NCBI RefSeq assembly: GCF_029433105.1
Contig: NZ_JARNTW010000003.1
Location: forward strand, 558,001 to 622,000
DNA: 64,000 nucleotides
Source of the DNA: Runella sp. MFBS21
GTDB taxonomy: Bacteria; Bacteroidota; Bacteroidia; Cytophagales; Spirosomataceae
Reading direction: 5' to 3'
Numbering within the stretch: the first letter of the stretch is position 1; each line of letters starts with the position of its first letter. The notes under the pieces were generated by a model. It was not told the origin of the DNA. It made no database searches and was given only the letters and a program-made list of their open reading frames with translations. Both the position numbers and the translations under genes were made by a program. Shown piece after piece: positions 18,670 to 29,200 of the stretch.

Positions 18670-19206
18670 TTAGTTGAGCAACTGCAATTTCAAATCGTTT
18701 AGGCGTTTGCGAATCGAAACATCCACTTGGCGATCTCCTACGCGCAACACATATCCACCGATAAGTTTATCATCTACTTTTTCTTCCAACTCCACCGTCT
18801 TACCAGTAGCTTCTTCCACAATCGCCGTAAACTGCTTGCGCAGTTCGGGCGTTAATGGAGTAGACGAAGTGATAAAAGCTTTAACAATGCCTTTTTGAAC
18901 ATCATACAGCTTTACAAACTCATCGGCAATGCTATACATGATAGCTTCGCGATTTTTCTTAGTAATGATTGAAAAAATGGTGTAAGACACCGGACTTACT
19001 TTTGACTTAAAAACGCCTTCAAGAATAGCCATTTTTTTATCATGGCGTACTACAGGGCTTTTAAGAGCAAGCATCAATCCACGGTTTTGTTCAGATACTT
19101 GCTTAAACAAAAGCATATCTTGATACACAGTATCCACTACATTTTGTTCTAGTGCCAAATCAATGAGAGATTTGGCATATCTTATAGCTACGGTCGATTC
19201 TGACAT
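18670..19206 (-). CDS. atpH: F-type ATP synthase delta subunit
   Basis: A 178-residue protein with the OSCP/delta pattern: TVAIRYAKSLIDLALEQN at the N-terminus and GKTVELEEKVDDKLIGGYVL...VGDRQVDVSIRKRL at the C-terminus. It joins F1 to the peripheral stalk. It is the last gene of the operon here: a terminator follows and no atpA/atpG is present downstream, unlike the common B-E-F-H-A-G order. Confidence 0.93.
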   Translation of the reverse strand: MSESTVAIRYAKSLIDLALEQNVVDTVYQDMLLFKQVSEQNRGLMLALKSPVVRHDKKMAILEGVFKSKVSPVSYTIFSIITKKNREAIMYSIADEFVKLYDVQKGIVKAFITSSTPLTPELRKQFTAIVEEATGKTVELEEKVDDKLIGGYVLRVGDRQVDVSIRKRLNDLKLQLLN

Positions 19207-19267
19207 TTGTTTAAAGTGTAAAGTTTAGAGAGAAAAACGTAAAGCAACTCAAGCCTTACAAGCTTTC

Positions 19268-19762
19268 TTAATTGAGTCTTGCTTCTTGAGCCAAATCTGC
19301 CACCAATTTCTCTTGAGCACTTTTGTCACTCAACTCTTTGCGTAGTACTTTTTCGGCGATGTCAAGCGAAACCGTAACGATTTCTTTTTTGATCTGAGCC
19401 AATAAAGCCGCACGCTCATTGTCGATTGCTTCGCGAGCATCTTCGATAATACGTTTTCCTTCAACAGTAGCTTTTTCTTTCGATTCAGCAATGATACGAT
19501 CAGCTGCTTCTTTGGCAGATTTCAAAATACTATCACGCTCAGCACGTGCTTCTGCCAACAATTTTTCGTTGTCAGACTGCAACTTAGTCATGTCAGCGCG
19601 GGTTTTTTCGGCCAAATCCAACGCACTCTGAATCTGATGTTCACGCTCTTTCAAGCCATTCATGATAGGTTTCCAAGCGGCAACGCGTAGAATAACCACC
19701 AAGATGACAAATACCACCAACATCCAAAAAAGTAAGCCGATTGCGGGGGTCAATAATTCCAT
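19268..19762 (-). CDS. atpF: F-type ATP synthase subunit b
   Basis: A 164-residue protein with one N-terminal membrane helix (about residues 6-27, LLFWMLVVFVILVVILRVAAW) followed by a long charged coiled coil. This is the normal plan of the peripheral stalk b subunit. It lies between atpE and atpH on the same strand. Confidence 0.95.
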   Translation of the reverse strand: MELLTPAIGLLFWMLVVFVILVVILRVAAWKPIMNGLKEREHQIQSALDLAEKTRADMTKLQSDNEKLLAEARAERDSILKSAKEAADRIIAESKEKATVEGKRIIEDAREAIDNERAALLAQIKKEIVTVSLDIAEKVLRKELSDKSAQEKLVADLAQEARLN

Positions 19763-19889
19763 TTTAATACAATTTACAGATGATTAAAAGTATAAATTTT
19801 ATGATTCCTGTTGTTAAAAACTATATAATTTAAAAGGTGGGTTTCGTACTGACGCCTAATGCGAGCAGTACGAAACACCATTGTTGCGA

Positions 19890-20165
<276 letters not shown>

Positions 20166-20208
20166 TTATATAGTGAAACAAAAGAATTCAGAAAAACTAA
20201 ATAAATGC

Positions 20209-21315
20209 CTAGTGACCGTGATCAGCTTCGTGATGCTCTTCAATGGCGCTTCCGATATACATCGACGACAACAGCGTAAAGATAAAAGCCTGCAAAAATG
20301 CCACCAACAACTCAATGAGGTTCATAAACAAAGTGAAAATCAACACTAATGGACTGATAGACCAGCCAGTGCCACCTCCACCTAGGTTTTTTGCGATAAA
20401 AATCAACCCTAGCAAACTCAAAATGATGATGTGACCTGCGGTAATGTTAGCAAAAAGACGAACCATCAAGGAGAAAGGCTTCATGAATACCCCTACAATC
20501 TCAACTGGTACCATGACAGGCAACAAAGCCAAAGGTACACCTGTAGGTTTGACAAGGTGGGCAAAATAATGTTTGTTGGCGTTGAAATGTACAATTAAGA
20601 AAGTAATTACGGCCAATACTAACGTCACGGCAATATTACCAGTCAAGTTGGCACCTCCAGGAAGAAGTCCTAATAGGTTATTTATCCAGACAAAGAAAAA
20701 TAAAGTCAACAAATAAGGAAGGTACTTTTCGTATTTAGGACCGATGGCCGGTTTCACAACGTCGTCGCGAATCATCAATATGACTGGCTCTAAAAACGAC
20801 TGAATTCCTGAAGGGGCTTTGCCTTTATTTTTATTATATCCTTTGGCTACAGCTGTAAAAATAAGGAATAAAAGAACAGCACTTAACAAAAGTGAGGCGA
20901 CGTTTTTTGTAATGGAAAAATCCAAAACATGAGCTTCTTTATCAGCCTTACCGTCAGCCCCTAAACGATACACATGCTCATGCTCCAATACATAGCCTAG
21001 CTCTTTGTTTGGATAGATGTGCTTTTCGTGATCTTCGTGGGTAGCATCAGGTGAATGGTAGAACTTACTAGAAGAAAAAACCTTCAATCCATTGTCATAA
21101 ATAATCACGGGTAAAGGGATAGCAAGACCATGTGCAAACTCCCACTCATGAGCATCTGAGATGTGGTGCATAATCATCTCACCGATGTTAAATTTTTCTT
21201 CTTTATGCTCATGATTATGAGCAGGCTCTTCGGCATACGCGAAGGAAAAAGCAGACAATAAAGCGAGGGCTGCCGCAGCAAATTTATGACGTAATTGACG
21301 TAACATGTTGACCAT
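20209..21315 (-). CDS. atpB: F-type ATP synthase subunit a
   Basis: A membrane protein of about 368 residues. An N-terminal signal-like segment (AAAALALLSAFSFAYA) and a long histidine-rich periplasmic extension, typical of Bacteroidota AtpB, precede the membrane helices. The essential Arg lies in SLMVRLFANITAGH (Arg288 in the longest frame). The C-terminus is EEHHEADHGH. The longest frame starts with TTG 21321; ATG at 21315 or 21306 is preferred. Confidence 0.94.
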   Translation of the reverse strand: MVNMLRQLRHKFAAAALALLSAFSFAYAEEPAHNHEHKEEKFNIGEMIMHHISDAHEWEFAHGLAIPLPVIIYDNGLKVFSSSKFYHSPDATHEDHEKHIYPNKELGYVLEHEHVYRLGADGKADKEAHVLDFSITKNVASLLLSAVLLFLIFTAVAKGYNKNKGKAPSGIQSFLEPVILMIRDDVVKPAIGPKYEKYLPYLLTLFFFVWINNLLGLLPGGANLTGNIAVTLVLAVITFLIVHFNANKHYFAHLVKPTGVPLALLPVMVPVEIVGVFMKPFSLMVRLFANITAGHIIILSLLGLIFIAKNLGGGGTGWSISPLVLIFTLFMNLIELLVAFLQAFIFTLLSSMYIGSAIEEHHEADHGH

Positions 21316-21341
21316 TAACAAATAACGATTGACAAATACTA

Positions 21342-21746
21342 TTATTCTTCTAAATCGCGGCGCAAGTTACGATACAATCCGTATATTTCAAAACAAGTAT
21401 AAAATAAATAAAATGCAAAAAAGGTAAGAACGAAGCCATTGGGGTCTTCCACTTTCAAATATAAAAATACTCCAACGAAGATTAAACACATCACAAAACG
21501 GGCAGTAAGCGAAGAAAGGTAAAATTGAACGAATTTTTTACGATTTTCCCGAAATCCAAATTCCATTAGGCGGTGTTGAAGTAAAGCCAACGCTAAAAAA
21601 AAAGCCAAAATAGACCATTTTTTAGGGTGAATATATTGCCCCAAAGAAATGTAATCGGCTGTAAAAAGTACAATTCCTAAAAAAATGGTAAAAACAATCG
21701 AACGAAGCATTTTATATCGGTTAAGTTCAAATATACAAGACAACAT
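21342..21746 (-). CDS. small membrane protein in the AtpI position
   Basis: A 134-residue protein with four predicted membrane helices, located between atpZ and atpB on the same strand. Its position and size suggest an ATP synthase accessory (AtpI-like) protein, but sequence similarity was not recognised. ATG at 21710 is an alternative start. Confidence 0.55.
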   Translation of the reverse strand: MLSCIFELNRYKMLRSIVFTIFLGIVLFTADYISLGQYIHPKKWSILAFFLALALLQHRLMEFGFRENRKKFVQFYLSSLTARFVMCLIFVGVFLYLKVEDPNGFVLTFFAFYLFYTCFEIYGLYRNLRRDLEE

Positions 21747-21843
21747 AATCTAAACTCTTCTCTAGGCCTTTTTTGGAAAGACTTTGACAAGGAGGATATT
21801 TCACAGATTCATGTCAAGTATTGACAATCTAAGTCCTGAGTCT

Positions 21844-22074
21844 TTAGTTTTTTACTTGCTGAATAAAATTATACAAAGCTGCGCCAATTGACACCAGAGA
21901 AAGTGTAAGTGTCCATCCGGGGATTTTATTGCCCTGCCATTCATCTAGTCTATACCCCGCATAGGTCCCTAGCCCTATCGTCCCCAGCATCTGTATACCC
22001 ATACCAGAGTATTTGGCGTAGCTTTTGGTACGCTTGTTGGCCTCTTGCATTTTTTTCTCAAATTGATTATTCAT
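21844..22074 (-). CDS. AtpZ/AtpI family protein
   Basis: A 76-residue protein with two membrane helices and the motif YSGMGIQMLGTIGLGTYAGYRLDEW, characteristic of AtpZ/AtpI proteins that precede ATP synthase operons and are implicated in assembly or Mg2+ supply. It is the first gene of the leftward operon. Confidence 0.85.
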   Translation of the reverse strand: MNNQFEKKMQEANKRTKSYAKYSGMGIQMLGTIGLGTYAGYRLDEWQGNKIPGWTLTLSLVSIGAALYNFIQQVKN

Positions 22075-22180
22075 TGAAATAAACTGTTGTTTCCATAACG
22101 CTTGAATTAGCCATTAAACACCACAAATATACATTTACGTTCAGATTATTTTTATTTTCCAACAAATGACTGATACCTCT

Positions 22181-22188
22181 TAACTTTG
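22181..22188 (+). promoter_or_regulatory. candidate -7 box TAACTTTG
   Basis: TAACTTTG lies 15 nt before the preferred GTG start of the family 2 glycosyltransferase. No clear -33 TTG is visible upstream. Confidence 0.4.
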
Positions 22189-22203
22189 CAAAAAAAGTAT
22201 TGT

Positions 22204-23187
22204 GTGAAAAAAGTATCTATTCTCATTGCGGCCCGCAACGAATCTGCCAATATCGTTGCTTGTCTCACTTCGGTGGCCGCGTTGAGTTATCCCATATCCC
22301 ACTTGCAAGTACTGGTCGGAGATGATGCCTCTGACGACAATACCGCTGCTTTGACTAAGGATTTTATCAAAGACAAACCTCATTTTGAGCTGATTTCTAT
22401 CGTATCTACTCTTCCTCAATTGAAAGGCAAAACCAATGTATTGGCTCAACTTGCTCACCATGCAACGGGCGATTACTTATTTTTTACGGATGCCGATATC
22501 GAAGTACCGGTCGGATGGATTGAAAATATGTTGGCGCATTTTGAACCAGGTGTAGGAGTTGTTACAGGTATTACGACCATGAAAAAAGGAGGGATATTTG
22601 GGCTGATGCAGGGACTTGAATGGCTTTATTATTTGTCGATGATACGCCTTTTTTCCCTTTTTGGTATTCCCATTACGGCGATGGGAAACAACATGGCCGT
22701 CAGTCGGGAAGCTTATGAGGCAGTCGGGAAGTATGAAGGTATTACCTTTTCTATTACGGAAGATTACGCTCTTTTCCATGCTATTTTAGCAAAAGGTTTC
22801 TATTTTGCACAGCTATTCGATGCGCGTGTGCTTACCATTTCCCGCCCGATTGCTACTTTTGGCCAATTGCTGACTCAGCGCAAAAGATGGATGTTTGGGG
22901 CAATGTCTTTGCCGTGGCAACAGCGCTTAGGGGTTTATATCAATGCCTTTTTATTGCCTTTGTTGATCGTAATGGGATTTTGTTTTCCAAAAACCACCCT
23001 CCTTTTGGCTTTTCTCCATTATCTTTTGGTGATGGCTTGGATGGTCGGAATTATCAATTGGCTACAACTGCCTACTCTTATGATAGGGCTTCCTATTTTC
23101 TGGTTTTACCACATTTTTATGAATTTTGTAATGTTTATCAACTTTTACACGCGCCAATCCACCGTTTGGAAAGGACGCGAGTACTAA
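22204..23187 (+). CDS. glycosyltransferase family 2
   Basis: A GT-A fold protein beginning KKVSILIAARNESANIVACL, with VLVGDDASDDNT and the metal-binding FFTDADIEVP. The acceptor-side block SITEDYALFHAIL and QRKRWMFGAM (the Q/RxxRW-like motif) follow. Three C-terminal membrane helices suggest a processive or lipid-linked sugar transferase. GTG at 22204 is preferred, because the longer frame from TTG 22186 begins inside a -7-like box. Product unknown. Confidence 0.85.
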   Translation: MKKVSILIAARNESANIVACLTSVAALSYPISHLQVLVGDDASDDNTAALTKDFIKDKPHFELISIVSTLPQLKGKTNVLAQLAHHATGDYLFFTDADIEVPVGWIENMLAHFEPGVGVVTGITTMKKGGIFGLMQGLEWLYYLSMIRLFSLFGIPITAMGNNMAVSREAYEAVGKYEGITFSITEDYALFHAILAKGFYFAQLFDARVLTISRPIATFGQLLTQRKRWMFGAMSLPWQQRLGVYINAFLLPLLIVMGFCFPKTTLLLAFLHYLLVMAWMVGIINWLQLPTLMIGLPIFWFYHIFMNFVMFINFYTRQSTVWKGREY

Positions 23188-23205
23188 GAAAATTATTTAC
23201 TTCCC

Positions 23206-24048
23206 ATGCTTAAATTAAATATGATTGAGACCCACGCCCATATTTACGACGATGCTTTTGATGAAGACCGTACCCAAATGCTCGAAAGGGCTTTCGAATC
23301 AGGTATAACACAAATATGGATGCCTAATTGCGACCATACTACTATCGACGGGATGATGGCGCTGGCAACCCAATATCCTAATGTCTGCCGACCCATGATA
23401 GGGCTGCATCCTACCTATGTTAAAGCTGATTTTGAGCAAGAATTGTATATTGTTGAAAATTGGCTTCATAAAATGACTACTTCAACAAACCACCCCATTT
23501 CGATAGATGCTATCTCGACGGACGGGTCGTCCGTTCCACAGTTTGTGGCGATTGGTGAAATAGGAATGGATTTGTACTGGGACAAAACTTTTGTAGAGCA
23601 GCAAAAACAAGCTTTTTTAATCCAATGCGATTTAGCAATCAAACATCACCTTTGGATTGATATTCACTGTCGTAATGCTTTCTGGGAAGTTGTAGAACTT
23701 ATTGAAAAAGTAGGGAATTCACGTCTGACCGGAATTTTTCATTGTTTTACAGGTACACTTGAAGAAGCCCAAAAAGCTATTGACCTTGGTTTTAAGTTGG
23801 GTATTGGCGGAGTCGCAACGTTTAAAAACGGGGGTCTCGACAAAGTCTTACCTTATATTGACATGAAGCACATCGTTTTGGAAACAGACAGTCCCTACTT
23901 AGCACCGGTGCCTTACCGAGGTAAGCGCAATGAGGTAGCTTATGTACCACTCATAGCTCAACGTGTGGCTGATTTGATGCAAGTATCGGTGGAAGTACTA
24001 GCTTCGCAAACGACGGCAAACGCTCTTTCTCTTCTTTCCTATACATAG
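23206..24048 (+). CDS. TatD family metal-dependent hydrolase
   Basis: IETHAHIYDDAFDEDR supplies the first metal-binding H-x-H. GEIGMDLYWD, WIDIHCRNAF, GIFHCFTGT and VLETDSPYLAP complete the TatD DNase signature. Predicted 3'-5' exonuclease or RNA/DNA quality-control enzyme. ATG at 23221, which gives MIETHAH as in homologues, is an equally good start. About 40 residues around 72-110 look inserted relative to the compact family form. Confidence 0.9.
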   Translation: MLKLNMIETHAHIYDDAFDEDRTQMLERAFESGITQIWMPNCDHTTIDGMMALATQYPNVCRPMIGLHPTYVKADFEQELYIVENWLHKMTTSTNHPISIDAISTDGSSVPQFVAIGEIGMDLYWDKTFVEQQKQAFLIQCDLAIKHHLWIDIHCRNAFWEVVELIEKVGNSRLTGIFHCFTGTLEEAQKAIDLGFKLGIGGVATFKNGGLDKVLPYIDMKHIVLETDSPYLAPVPYRGKRNEVAYVPLIAQRVADLMQVSVEVLASQTTANALSLLSYT

Positions 24049-24129
24049 CCAATTCGGTAAAAGATTAAAAGGGTTGGGGATATTGGACTACCAATTAATA
24101 CCCAACTTTTATTTTTTAGACAATAAAGC

Positions 24130-24147
24130 AGACAGACTTGTCTATCT
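24130..24147. promoter_or_regulatory. TetR operator 1
   Basis: AGACAGAC-TT-GTCTATCT is an 18-bp palindrome with one mismatched pair. It lies 25 nt upstream of the tetR start and shares its core ACAGAC-yT-GTCTrT with operator 2. Confidence 0.7.
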
Positions 24148-24172
24148 AAAAAATAATATAGACATTTGTGAC

Positions 24173-24730
24173 ATGAAAGAATCAGCCGTAAAAGACCGCA
24201 TTCTGGAAGTAGCTTCCAGATTGTTTTTTGAACAAGGATACAACCTAACTGGAATCAACCAAATTATCGAAGAAGCCGACATTGCTCGGGCTACACTCTA
24301 TAATCATTTTGATTCTAAGACCGATTTGTTGCTGACCTATATTGACCAAACGGGTCTTCAGCGATTTGAAGAAATGAAGAAATATATCGAAAGCCTCAGC
24401 ACACCCAAAGAACAAATATTGGGCTTGTTTGATTTTCGTATCAAACGCCAACAGGATTTAGCTTTTAAGGGGTGTCAATTCATCAAAATCACTTCTGAAG
24501 TGAGCCGCGACGAAACAGCCGTATTTGATTTGGTTCAAATTCAAAAGAATCGGATTCGGGGATATATTCGCCAATTAGTAAACGCCGTTGAGCATCATTC
24601 TCCCTTGTCTGATGAGTTATTTGCAGACATGGTTTTCCTTTTATTGGAAGGGGGTACTACGAGCAGTTCTATTTATCGCGACGCTCATACGCTAGCAAGT
24701 GCAAAAAAAGTTGTGGAAAAATTCCTCTAA
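24173..24730 (+). CDS. TetR/AcrR family repressor of the efflux operon
   Basis: A 185-residue protein. N-terminal helix-turn-helix TGINQIIEEADIARATLYNHFDSKTDLL is preceded by KDRILEVASRLFFEQGY, which is classical TetR. The C-terminal ligand domain is unspecific. ATG at 24173 is preferred over a longer frame that would cover operator 1. Palindromes before this gene and before the tolC-like gene argue for autoregulation and control of the pump. Confidence 0.9.
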   Translation: MKESAVKDRILEVASRLFFEQGYNLTGINQIIEEADIARATLYNHFDSKTDLLLTYIDQTGLQRFEEMKKYIESLSTPKEQILGLFDFRIKRQQDLAFKGCQFIKITSEVSRDETAVFDLVQIQKNRIRGYIRQLVNAVEHHSPLSDELFADMVFLLLEGGTTSSSIYRDAHTLASAKKVVEKFL

Positions 24731-24747
24731 CTTTTTTTACTTTAAAG

Positions 24748-24767
24748 TAGACAGACCTGTCTGTATA
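24748..24767. promoter_or_regulatory. TetR operator 2
   Basis: TAgACAGAC-CT-GTCTGTaTA is a 20-bp palindrome with one non-pairing position per arm. It lies just before the tolC-like start and repeats the operator 1 core. Confidence 0.75.
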
Positions 24768-24785
24768 AACATAAGTAGAATAAAT

Positions 24786-26189
24786 ATGGCTATTCTCAAA
24801 AAACACCACTTATTAGTCGGTAGTTTATTAGCTACCGTGATTTCGCCACCCACTTTTTCACAAAAAAAATTAAGCATTGAAGAGGCTCTCCAAACCGCCG
24901 TATCCAATTACGGAAGTATTAAGGCCAAAGCTCGCTATGCCGATGCCTCCAAAGCTAGTGTAGAACAAGCTCGCCGCGACCAACTTCCTAATTTCAACCT
25001 TTCGGGGCAGTTGGATTATGGTACGGTCAACGGGCAAAACGGCCCGCTTTACGGCTTCGGAGGATTAGGAGCTGCGTCATCGGGTCTTCCCCTTCCTCAC
25101 ACTAACTGGAATGCAGCATTTGGGGCTATGTATCTCACCAATGTCAATTGGGACTTTTTCGCTTTTGGTCGTGCCAAAGAAAAAATAAACGTAGCTTCTT
25201 CGACAGCTTTGCGAGACGACAGAGACTTACAGCAAGAAGTTTTCCAGCATCAAATTAAGGTAGCTGCGGCTTATTTAAACTTGCTCACCGCTCAACGCCT
25301 TACCGAATCGTACCGTAAAAATCTCACACGGGCAGAGACTATCCGAAATGTAGTAGCAACGCGCGCTAAAAATGAATTGATTGCAGGAGTGGATTCGTCA
25401 CAAGCCAATGCAGAAGTTTCTAACGTCAAAATTGCTTTGATCAAAGCCGTAGATTTTCAACAAGAGCAAGCCAATCTCTTGGCACGGCTGATGGGGGTAA
25501 CACCTCAAGCATTTGTTTCGGATACAGTGTTTGTGACTAAACTTCCCGCATCATTGCCTGAAGAAGGAACAGCTAGCTTATCGCAACATCCTACTTTAGC
25601 ATTTTACAAAAGCCGTATTGCCCTAAGTGAAGGTCAAATCAAATATTTCCGTACACTCTACATGCCTACTTTTACGGTGGTGGGTATTCTTCAGACGCGT
25701 GGCTCAGGTTTTAGTAGCAACTACGCCCAAGACCAAACAGCTTTTACCCACAACTTTTTTGAGGGTATCAAACCGAGTCGGAGTAATTACTTGCTCGGTG
25801 TGGGTATGACATGGAACTTAACTCAACGCTCGCGGATTTCGCAACAAATCAAATCTCAATTGCACATCAGTCAAGGTCTGCAAGAAGAATACGACTTGAT
25901 AAATCAGCAACTTGAAGCGCAATCGCTTCTCTCAGATACCAAGCTCAAAAATGCCTTGGCGGTCTATCATGAAGTGCCTGTTCAGGTAAAAGCTGCCGAA
26001 GAAGCCTATCGCCAAAAAACGGTGCTTTACCACAATGGCCTCACCAACTTGGTAGATGTGACACAAGCTTTGTATGCGCTTATTAGAGCAGAGACCGACC
26101 GCGACATCGCTTATACCAACGTATGGCAAGCCCTGTTGCTAAAAGCTGCTGCGGAGGGCGACTTGAACTTGTTTATGAAAAATCTCTAA
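24786..26189 (+). CDS. TolC family outer membrane factor
   Basis: A protein of about 467 residues. Signal peptide AILKKHHLLVGSLLATVIS...FSQ, then KKLSIEEALQTAVSNYGSI and two halves of long helical coiled coil, the outer-membrane factor repeat. WDFFAFGRAKEKI and MTWNLTQRSRISQQI are the paired strand/helix junctions. It provides the exit duct for the RND pump encoded next. ATG at 24786 is chosen because it gives the signal peptide and follows operator 2. Confidence 0.9.
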   Translation: MAILKKHHLLVGSLLATVISPPTFSQKKLSIEEALQTAVSNYGSIKAKARYADASKASVEQARRDQLPNFNLSGQLDYGTVNGQNGPLYGFGGLGAASSGLPLPHTNWNAAFGAMYLTNVNWDFFAFGRAKEKINVASSTALRDDRDLQQEVFQHQIKVAAAYLNLLTAQRLTESYRKNLTRAETIRNVVATRAKNELIAGVDSSQANAEVSNVKIALIKAVDFQQEQANLLARLMGVTPQAFVSDTVFVTKLPASLPEEGTASLSQHPTLAFYKSRIALSEGQIKYFRTLYMPTFTVVGILQTRGSGFSSNYAQDQTAFTHNFFEGIKPSRSNYLLGVGMTWNLTQRSRISQQIKSQLHISQGLQEEYDLINQQLEAQSLLSDTKLKNALAVYHEVPVQVKAAEEAYRQKTVLYHNGLTNLVDVTQALYALIRAETDRDIAYTNVWQALLLKAAAEGDLNLFMKNL

Positions 26190-26262
26190 ATCCATACATC
26201 CTAAAATCGCTTCTGTATTTTCACTGTAGAGGCGTTTCAGTACCACATTCAATCTTTCCAGT

Positions 26263-29200
26263 ATGCAGTTAATACTTTTTGCCTTGCGAAAACCCATCAC
26301 GATTATGGTGGTGGTAGCATCACTGTTTTTTTTCGGAATCAGCGCCCTACGCACTATCAAAGTCGATATATTTCCGAAGCTCGACATGCCTGTTATTTAC
26401 ATCGCTCACCCTTATGGAGGCTTTACCCCTACCCAAATGGAGACTTTCTTTGGGAAGCAATATATCAACTTACTGTTGTACGTAAATGGGGTCAAAAACA
26501 TCGAAACCAAAAACATTCAGGGATTGACGTTGATGAAAATCAACTTTTACCCTGGTACAAACATGGCACAAGCCGCCGCCGAAGTCAGTGCTTTTAGTAA
26601 CCGTGCACAGGCGATATTCCCTAGTGGCTCCCAACCCCCCTTTATCATTCGTTTTGATGCCTCTACTCTTCCCGTAGGACAGTTGATTTTGAGCAGTAAC
26701 AAACGAAGCAATAACGAACTCCTCGACTTAGCCAACGTCTATGTTCGTTCTTCTTTTACCAATATTCCGGGTTTGGTTTCGGCCCCGCCTTTTGGTGGCA
26801 ATATTCGTACGGTAGTGATAAAAGCCGACCCTGTGCTACTCCGCTCTCACAACCTCACCCCCGACCAACTCGTAGAAGCTCTCCGTCTCAATAACCAAAC
26901 TGCTCCTTCGGGCAACGTCCGAATTGGGGACAAAAACTATATCTCCACTACCAACACCACCATCCGTACTGTTAAAGACTTTGAAAATATTCCGTTGTTT
27001 AAGGGCAGTGTCCAAAATCTCTATCTTCGCGATGTAGCCACCGTAGAAGATGGCGCAGACATCACGGCGGGTTATGGCTTGGTCAACGGCAAACGCTCGG
27101 TCTATTTGAGTATTGCCAAAAACGCAGATGCTTCTACATGGGATGTAGTACAAGAGCTCAAACGCTCCATTCCCAAAATGCAAGCGCAACTCCCCGATGA
27201 TGTACATCTGAGCTATGAATTTGACCAATCCGTTTTTGTCATGAATTCTGTCAAAAGCCTCATCAGTGAAGGCGCCATAGGCGCTATTTTGACGGGTCTA
27301 ATGGTACTTCTTTTTTTGGGTGATGTGCGGGGGGCCTTGATTGTGATTTTGACTATTCCTACGTCGGTGATTGCGGGGGTATTATTTCTAAATCTTTTTG
27401 GACAAACCATCAATATCATGACACTCAGTGGCTTGGCCTTGGCTATTGGTATTTTGGTGGATGAAAGTACCGTAACTATTGAAAATATTCACCAACACCT
27501 CGACATGGGCAAGCCGAAACGACTAGCTATTTGGGATGCTTGTAAAGAAATTGCTTTTCCAAAACTTCTGATTCTTTTCTGTATCCTAGCAGTATTTGCT
27601 CCCGCTTTCACGATGGGAGGAATTCCAGGCTCATTGTTTTTACCATTGGCATTGGCGATTGGCTTTAGTATGATTGTATCCTACTTCTTGGCACAGACCT
27701 TTGTACCCGTAATGGCCAATTGGATTATGAAAGACCACAAAAAGCCAGCAGCGGGCTTCCACTTCCCTACTGCCAATTCAGAAAGCGATACTTGGGATCA
27801 GAAAAAAATACTTGTAGAACAAGAAGACAGTAACCAAGACGGAAAAATCAGCCTTTTTGAACGTATAAGAATGCGTTTTTTACGTTTTCTCGATCGTTTG
27901 TTCCGTTTCCAAACCCCCATTATCGCAGCTTATTTTATCATTACGTGTGGCTTGGCCTATTACCTGCTGTCAAGCATTGGGAAAGATGTATTGCCCAAAA
28001 TCAATGGGCATCAGTTTCAAGTAAGAATGCGGACTTATGAAGGTACTCGCATCGAACGTACCGAAGAAAAGACCCTCAAACTTATCCAAAATATCAAAGA
28101 TGTGGTAGGCGCTGAAAACGTCGCTATTACGTCGGCATATGTGGGGCAGCACCCGGGTCTTTTTTCTGTAACGCCCATTTACTTATTCATGGCTGGGCCC
28201 CACGAAGCAGTGCTTCAAGTAGCATTGAACGAACATTATAAAACCAATTTGGATGAACTCAAAGAAAAAATTCGTCAAAAAGTATCCCAAACTTCGCCTG
28301 ATGTACAGCTTTCGTTTGAACCTATTGAATTGACCGACAAAATCCTAAGCCAAGGCTCCCCCACGCCGATTGAAGTGCGGCTGTCGGGGCGTAACAAAAA
28401 ACTCAATGAGCAATATGCCCAAAAAGTAATAGATAAACTAAAAGCCATTCCATATCTGCGTGATGTACAACTCAAACAATCGACAAAATACCCCGCTATT
28501 TCAATCGACGTTGACCGCGTAAGAGCGGCCCAATTGGGAGTTGACATTACCGATATCAACCGCTCCTTAGTGACTTCCACTTCGTCGTCACGTTATACCG
28601 AAAAAAATGTTTGGGTTGACGAAAAAGGAGGATTTAGTTATGGGGTACAAGTCCAAATTCCTGAAAGTAAAATGAACAGTATGCAAGAAATTGCGGAGGT
28701 ACCCTTATTGAAAAACACCAGTCGTCCCGTGCTAAGTGATGTTGCCACTATCTTGCCCGATACCACTTATGGCGAAAACGACAACATCGGAGCCATGCCG
28801 ATGCTTTCTGTAACGGCCAATCTCAACCAAAAAGACCTAGGAACTGCCGCCACCGATGTACAATCGGCGCTTACTTCATTGGGCGAACTCCCTCGTGGAT
28901 TAAGTGTCGATTTGATTGGAATGAGCCAAACCCTCACCGATACCTTGGACAGTTTGCAAAACGGTCTTGTGGTAGCGATTGTGGTGATTTTTTTGATGTT
29001 GGCGGCCAACTTCCAATCTTTCAAAGTATCAGGTATTGTGTTGGCTACCGTACCTGCGGTGTTGGTAGGAGCCTTAGGTTTACTCATTGGCACGGGTTCG
29101 ACGCTCAACCTACAATCGTATATGGGTATCATCATGTCGGTAGGGGTATCGATTTCAAATGCCGTGCTACTTATTACTAATGCCGAACAATTGCGCCTTC

